NCBI GenBank assembly: GCA_910584525.1 | Contig: CAJUAT010000007.1 | Location: 26,469-66,940 of the forward strand | Direction: 5' to 3' | DNA from: an uncultured Muribaculaceae bacterium | Lineage (GTDB): Bacteria; Bacteroidota; Bacteroidia; Bacteroidales; Muribaculaceae | Length of the DNA stretch: 40,472 bases | In this document: positions 39,432 to 40,472 of the stretch, one piece after another | Layout: each line of letters begins with the position of its first letter | Numbering within the stretch: the stretch's first letter is position 1 | Notes under the pieces: generated by a model | The model's input: only the letters and a program-made list of their open reading frames with translations | The model's database searches: none | What the model was told of the DNA's origin: nothing | Program-made: the position numbers and the translations under genes

Positions 39432-40307
39432 CTATTCTATAGTCAGCAGGACATATTTCTGGGTACCCAGGCCGAGGCTTTCGGCATAATCGAGGATATG
39501 GGTGCCATTACGGTCAGCGATTCGTTTTTCCATATGGATTTTGCCATGGTCTGTGGAATTGTGCACAGCATCCACACATGCGCGATCAAGAGCCACCGGG
39601 TCGAGTGATGCGAATATACCTATGTCGGCCATCTTCACCGGCTCAGGGTGTGCCACGCAATCGCAGTCGACTGAGAGATTGTTAGCCACCGATATATAGA
39701 GAATCTTGTCGCCGGCATGGTCCATGATAGCTTTTGAGGCTTCCGCCATAGTCTCCAGGAAATCCTCCTGAGAAGCTTTGTCATTCCACCATCCGTAGGC
39801 ATCGCGGTTTTTACCGGCTGTATGAACCCATGCCTTACCGTTGCTCGACTGCATGCCTATTGCCATATTTTTCAGAGCACCTCCGAAACCTCCCATTGGA
39901 TGGCCCTTGAAATGCGACAGCACTATGGTGTAGTCATAGTCAAGCCATTTTTTCCCTATCAATGCATAGTTGATATGCTTCCCTCCTGTCACCGGCAATG
40001 CCGTTTCTCCTTCATCGTCCATGATGTCGATAGGGGCAATGGCTGTAAAACCATGTTCCTTTGCGGTTTTCAGATGGTCGGCTGACTGACGTCGGGAACT
40101 CTGATAGGCAGTGTTGCACTCCACCAGAGTAGCCTTCAGACCGTGCACGAGCGGAGCAATAAGCGACGGTGCCAGATGATTCGGGTTGCCGCTTTCGCCG
40201 AAAGAGAGCTTGACGCACACTTTCCCCTTGGCTCGCCGGTCAAGAGCATCATATGCCTTTAGAATGTTCTCAGGAGTGATTCCTTTGATGAAGTATACTG
40301 TCGCCAC
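39432..40307 (-). CDS. DUF362-domain protein
   Basis: The 291-residue product matches DUF362: KVCVKLSFGESGNPNHLAP near residue 29, the central DYTIVLSHFKGHPMGGFGGALKNM and the C-terminal ASLDPVALDRACVDAV. It has no added ferredoxin 4Fe-4S motif, unlike many DUF362 proteins. The family is poorly characterised; some members bind iron-sulfur clusters or assist metal-related transport. It precedes a TonB-receptor gene, so the two probably work on the same nutrient. Confidence 0.82.
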   Translation of the reverse strand: MATVYFIKGITPENILKAYDALDRRAKGKVCVKLSFGESGNPNHLAPSLIAPLVHGLKATLVECNTAYQSSRRQSADHLKTAKEHGFTAIAPIDIMDDEGETALPVTGGKHINYALIGKKWLDYDYTIVLSHFKGHPMGGFGGALKNMAIGMQSSNGKAWVHTAGKNRDAYGWWNDKASQEDFLETMAEASKAIMDHAGDKILYISVANNLSVDCDCVAHPEPVKMADIGIFASLDPVALDRACVDAVHNSTDHGKIHMEKRIADRNGTHILDYAESLGLGTQKYVLLTIE

Positions 40308-40412
40308 CGAGTCAGATGTAGTGGGCGCTGTCTATTGTGTAAAGTATTGCATATATCGTATGTCGGAGATATACTGAATGTTTACCCGTTAGCCGATTTG
40401 GATATTCTGATG

Positions 40413-40449
40413 CAAAATTAATAATTCAAGTTTCGCAAGTTCAACTTGC
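40413..40449 (-). promoter_or_regulatory. Promoter and palindrome before the DUF362-receptor pair
   Basis: On the minus strand TAATTTTG (40413-40420) fits the TAnnTTTG box, with TTGA (40441-40444) as a partial -33 box 20 bp upstream. A 15-bp palindrome, GCAAGTTCAACTTGC (40435-40449), overlaps the -33 box and looks like an operator. The transcript would have a leader of about 100 nt, with no riboswitch structure that I can recognise. Confidence 0.55.
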
Positions 40450-40472
40450 TGATTTCAGATTATAAAATTGAG

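Noticed and set aside
40308..40412. Cobalamin riboswitch before the DUF362-receptor pair
   Set aside because: A BtuB-like receptor made this worth a look, but the ~100-nt leader lacks a recognisable B12-box and is too short for the full fold.

Overview
The window is a nearly complete siphovirus-type prophage (bases 1 to about 34,470) joined on its right side to chromosomal genes of a Bacteroidales bacterium (34,546-40,472). Three things point to Bacteroidales: promoters of the TTTG-N20-TAnnTTTG type (14,395-14,426; 32,661-32,692), an outer-membrane TonB-dependent receptor ending in KFRF, and phage families typical of gut Bacteroidales (DUF5053, DUF3853, a BspA-like leucine-rich tail protein). 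The high-GC coding style would suit Muribaculaceae, but that is inference. The left prophage end, its attachment site and any lysis genes lie outside the window.

Layout. From 1 to 19,907 the genes read leftward and, in order of transcription, encode a ribbon-helix-helix protein, an HNH nuclease, the P27-type small terminase, a large hub-like structural protein, the large terminase, a HicAB toxin-antitoxin cassette, portal, prohead protease, HK97-type capsid, head-tail connectors, tail tube, the tail-assembly chaperone pair with a -1 frameshift, a membrane-protein 'moron' on the opposite strand, the tape measure, a fibre/tip protein and a leucine-rich receptor-binding candidate cut by the window edge.

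From 19,935 to 31,907 lie the early genes, also mostly leftward: a DUF3853-like regulator, small membrane and hypothetical proteins, a DUF2800 nuclease, a DUF2815 ssDNA-binding-type protein, a primase-helicase, an adenine-methyltransferase-like protein with a long polyalanine tract, small hypotheticals, an internal tyrosine recombinase, and the VRR-NUC nuclease with an SNF2-type helicase. A small rightward cassette (21,821-22,157) is embedded among them. The most striking non-coding element is a mirror-symmetric array of eight GGTGCCAC sites between the primase and methyltransferase genes (25,558-25,821), a good candidate for the replication origin or a large operator. A second is a tRNA-like fold in the leader of a small gene (31,037-31,149).

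The lysogeny module (32,156-34,467) reads rightward: an XRE repressor, a leader with a promoter and a strong ribosome site, a DUF5053 protein and the tyrosine integrase that ends at the chromosome junction. The switch region between the divergent transcripts (31,908-32,155) holds dyad and direct repeats.

The chromosomal part holds a prolyl-oligopeptidase-family lipoprotein whose start codon is 78 bp from the integrase stop, a Cof-type HAD phosphatase, and a leftward pair encoding a DUF362 protein and a TonB-dependent receptor.
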